Source: Candidatus Hodarchaeota archaeon (GTDB taxonomy: Archaea > Asgardarchaeota > Heimdallarchaeia > Hodarchaeales > YT1-039). Taken from it: a DNA stretch of 6,250 nt. The notes beneath the pieces were generated by a model. That model was not told the DNA's origin. It did no database searches and saw nothing but the letters and a program-made list of their open reading frames with translations. Below are positions 5,391-6,250 of this stretch, in pieces. A program made the translations under genes and the position numbers. How positions within the stretch are numbered: the stretch's first letter is position 1; every line of letters starts with the position of its first letter. The stretch is taken from the NCBI GenBank assembly GCA_016840025.1, contig JAEOTF010000414.1, positions 1-6,250 on the forward strand. The letters run 5' to 3'.

Positions 5391-5475
5391 TACTTAGTCC
5401 TTTTCGTGGACAGTGCCATTTTAAGGATTAAGCTCTTTTAGTTCTATTATCTCCGCATAATATCACTTAAACGTG
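5391..5475 (-). repeat. Duplicated downstream flank, copy 2 (pairs with 4527-4607)
   Basis: This is the partner of the segment downstream of copy 1. Both begin TACTTA and run through TTTTCGTGGA and AGTTCTATTATCTCC to the gene stop. Copy 2 has a short insertion (TAGTCCTTTT where copy 1 has TAATTTT) next to the position where copy 1 meets the iscB element. This copy shows the flank without the element. Confidence 0.7.
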
Positions 5476-5991
5476 TCAGTTGTTCATACATTTTCGCCGA
5501 TGCTGAACCAGAATAGCCAGTAGGCAAATGGCAAACGGTAATACAACAAACTCTGGACTTTCAAACTCGGGGAGTATATCAATATCAGGACCCACAAATA
5601 TATCTGGATCAGGACCGGGGAATAAATCGAGAGTCATACCCATTTCCCATGTCTCTACTTGGAAGAATACTGCAGGCCAACTAAGAACATGGGGAGGAAG
5701 ATACCAGATCAAGGTGTCACCATCTACAACCGCATCAATACGCATAAGTTCTGTAGGATCAAACCCATCTGGGAACTGAGATAGACGTAAATAATACTCA
5801 AAAATCGGTTCAGGCGTGAGTGCGTAAGTTACAACGACCGTACCATAGCTAGTATCAATGCTAACGATCTCCGCAGGAGGAGGAAATCCTTCGTTCGGAT
5901 TATCATCATAATGGGTGCTTGGATTCGCATATCCAGTTATTGCTAAATTTACCAACATAACTATTAATGAGAGATATACTAATTTTCGCAT
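5476..5991 (-). CDS. Secreted surface protein with PEF-CTERM-like tail, copy 2 of a tandem pair
   Basis: This 171-residue paralogue of the downstream neighbour has a nearly identical signal peptide (20 of the first 22 residues match) and likewise ends its signal in GYA. The extracellular domain is beta-rich, and its most conserved part is LPPHVLSWPAVFFQVET. A Pro/Asp-rich linker (GPDPDI, GPDIDI) leads to LPEFESPEF with two PEF motifs, at 141-143 and 146-148. The second directly abuts the hydrophobic segment (about 149-162), which is followed by RRK (165-167). This is a better PEF-CTERM-like signal than in copy 1. The gene is not recognised beyond this architecture. It is transcribed toward copy 1, with about 360 bp between them, so each copy may have its own promoter. 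ATG 5991 is supported by AGGTGG at four bases. Surface anchoring through an archaeosortase is inferred from family knowledge. Confidence 0.78.
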   Translation of the reverse strand: MRKLVYLSLIVMLVNLAITGYANPSTHYDDNPNEGFPPPAEIVSIDTSYGTVVVTYALTPEPIFEYYLRLSQFPDGFDPTELMRIDAVVDGDTLIWYLPPHVLSWPAVFFQVETWEMGMTLDLFPGPDPDIFVGPDIDILPEFESPEFVVLPFAICLLAILVQHRRKCMNN

Positions 5992-5995
5992 ACAT

Positions 5996-6001
5996 CCACC
6001 T
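5996..6001 (-). promoter_or_regulatory. Shine-Dalgarno site of secreted-protein copy 2
   Basis: AGGTGG lies four bases before ATG 5991, identical in sequence and spacing to the site of copy 1. Confidence 0.7.
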
Positions 6002-6015
6002 CATTTTTGAGAAAA

Positions 6016-6074
6016 TTTAACTATTTATCGCTTTTATTACACTATAATTTAATTATTTATCGTTTTTATCACTA
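6016..6074. repeat. Short imperfect tandem repeat in the copy 2 promoter region
   Basis: Two units of about 28 bp, at 6016-6044 and 6048-6074, share TTTAA-C/T-TATTTATCG-C/T-TTTTAT and a CACTA ending, offset by 32 bp. On the minus strand each unit contains CGATAAATA, a good archaeal TATA core. The proximal one is about 30 bases before ATG 5991, leaving room for a short leader with the AGGTGG site. The repeat may be duplicated promoter or operator sequence, or simple AT-rich slippage. Confidence 0.45.
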
Positions 6075-6236
6075 GATAATGTAACTAACACCAATTTTCT
6101 CAATTCACCGATTTTGTAAGTTACAGTCTCACACTCTACAAATCTCTTGTGTTGGATTTTTAAATGGAAGATTCTACGGTTTAGTCTGATGAGGTCTTTT
6201 TAGGTCTCAATCACCTATATAACATTCGCCTATCTC

Positions 6237-6250
6237 ATGAAACGTCTTCA
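6237..6250 (+). CDS. Possible start of a further gene cut by the window edge
   Basis: An ATG at 6237 opens a frame (Met-Lys-Arg-Leu) that runs off the right edge after four codons. CTATATAA at 6215-6222 lies upstream and could be a TATA box, though it is closer than ideal for a leaderless start. The rest of 6075-6236 shows no gene. This call is weak and needs flanking sequence. Confidence 0.15.

Larger units (their letters stand above)
5115..5475. other. Gap between the tandem paralogues, no convincing gene
   Basis: The right part (5391-5475) is the downstream flank of copy 2, matching the flank at 4527-4607. The left part (about 5115-5180) is the promoter region of copy 1. On the minus strand it shows TTATAGTTAGATAAAAAA (about 5156-5139), whose AT-rich core is a plausible TATA element upstream of AGGTGG. 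It resembles the region upstream of copy 2. Between them, 5144-5377 is open on the minus strand for 77 codons from a TTG. That frame has no ribosome site, no recognisable motif and a composition expected of AT-rich noncoding DNA, and it overlaps the copy 1 promoter. A decayed gene remnant is possible. Confidence 0.5.

Noticed and set aside
5528..5779. 83-codon open frame on the plus strand
   Set aside because: It is antisense to copy 2 and matches the copy 1 shadow, as expected from duplication of the real gene.
6206..6250. Short minus-strand open frame entering from the right edge
   Set aside because: Only about 14 codons before a stop are visible, with no recognisable motif, so it cannot be told from chance.

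Overview
The window looks archaeal. A truncated gene at the left edge has the signature of a geranylgeranyl reductase that saturates isoprenoid lipid chains. Two secreted proteins at the right end carry a PEF-CTERM-like archaeal sorting tail. Several genes either lack a leader or use a GGTG-type ribosome site, and two genes start with TTG. The DNA is AT-rich. An uncultured archaeon is likely, and an Asgard-type lineage is possible, but the sequence alone does not settle it.

Layout. Positions 1-500 (minus) hold the N-terminal part of the geranylgeranyl reductase, divergent from a CinA-type molybdopterin-binding-domain protein (581-1381, plus). A convergent gap with an inverted repeat follows. 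Next is a minus-strand pair: a single-domain cupin (1780-2124) and a small two-helix membrane protein (1441-1764), probably co-transcribed. A 361-bp gap separates these from a 123-codon gene of unknown function (2486-2857, plus).

The centre is an insertion-sequence-like unit of about 1.65 kb (about 2874-4526, minus). It contains iscB, an RNA-guided nuclease related to the ancestor of Cas9, with every recognisable RuvC and HNH catalytic residue present. Directly upstream of iscB is a roughly 240-nt segment rich in stems that is almost certainly its guide RNA (omega RNA). Each end of the unit has a 25-nt imperfect palindrome of the form CCCAC...GTGGG; the right one contains the iscB stop codon. 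No tnpA transposase is present, so the unit would need one supplied from elsewhere.

The right end carries two tandem paralogues (4608-5114 and 5476-5991, minus). They encode secreted proteins about 70% identical by eye, each with a signal peptide and a C-terminal PEF motif, hydrophobic helix and basic cluster. Their downstream flanks are duplicated too. The shared flank of copy 1 stops where the iscB unit begins, which gives an internal estimate of the element's left boundary and of the presumed guide sequence. The last 250 bp are AT-rich upstream DNA with a short tandem repeat.
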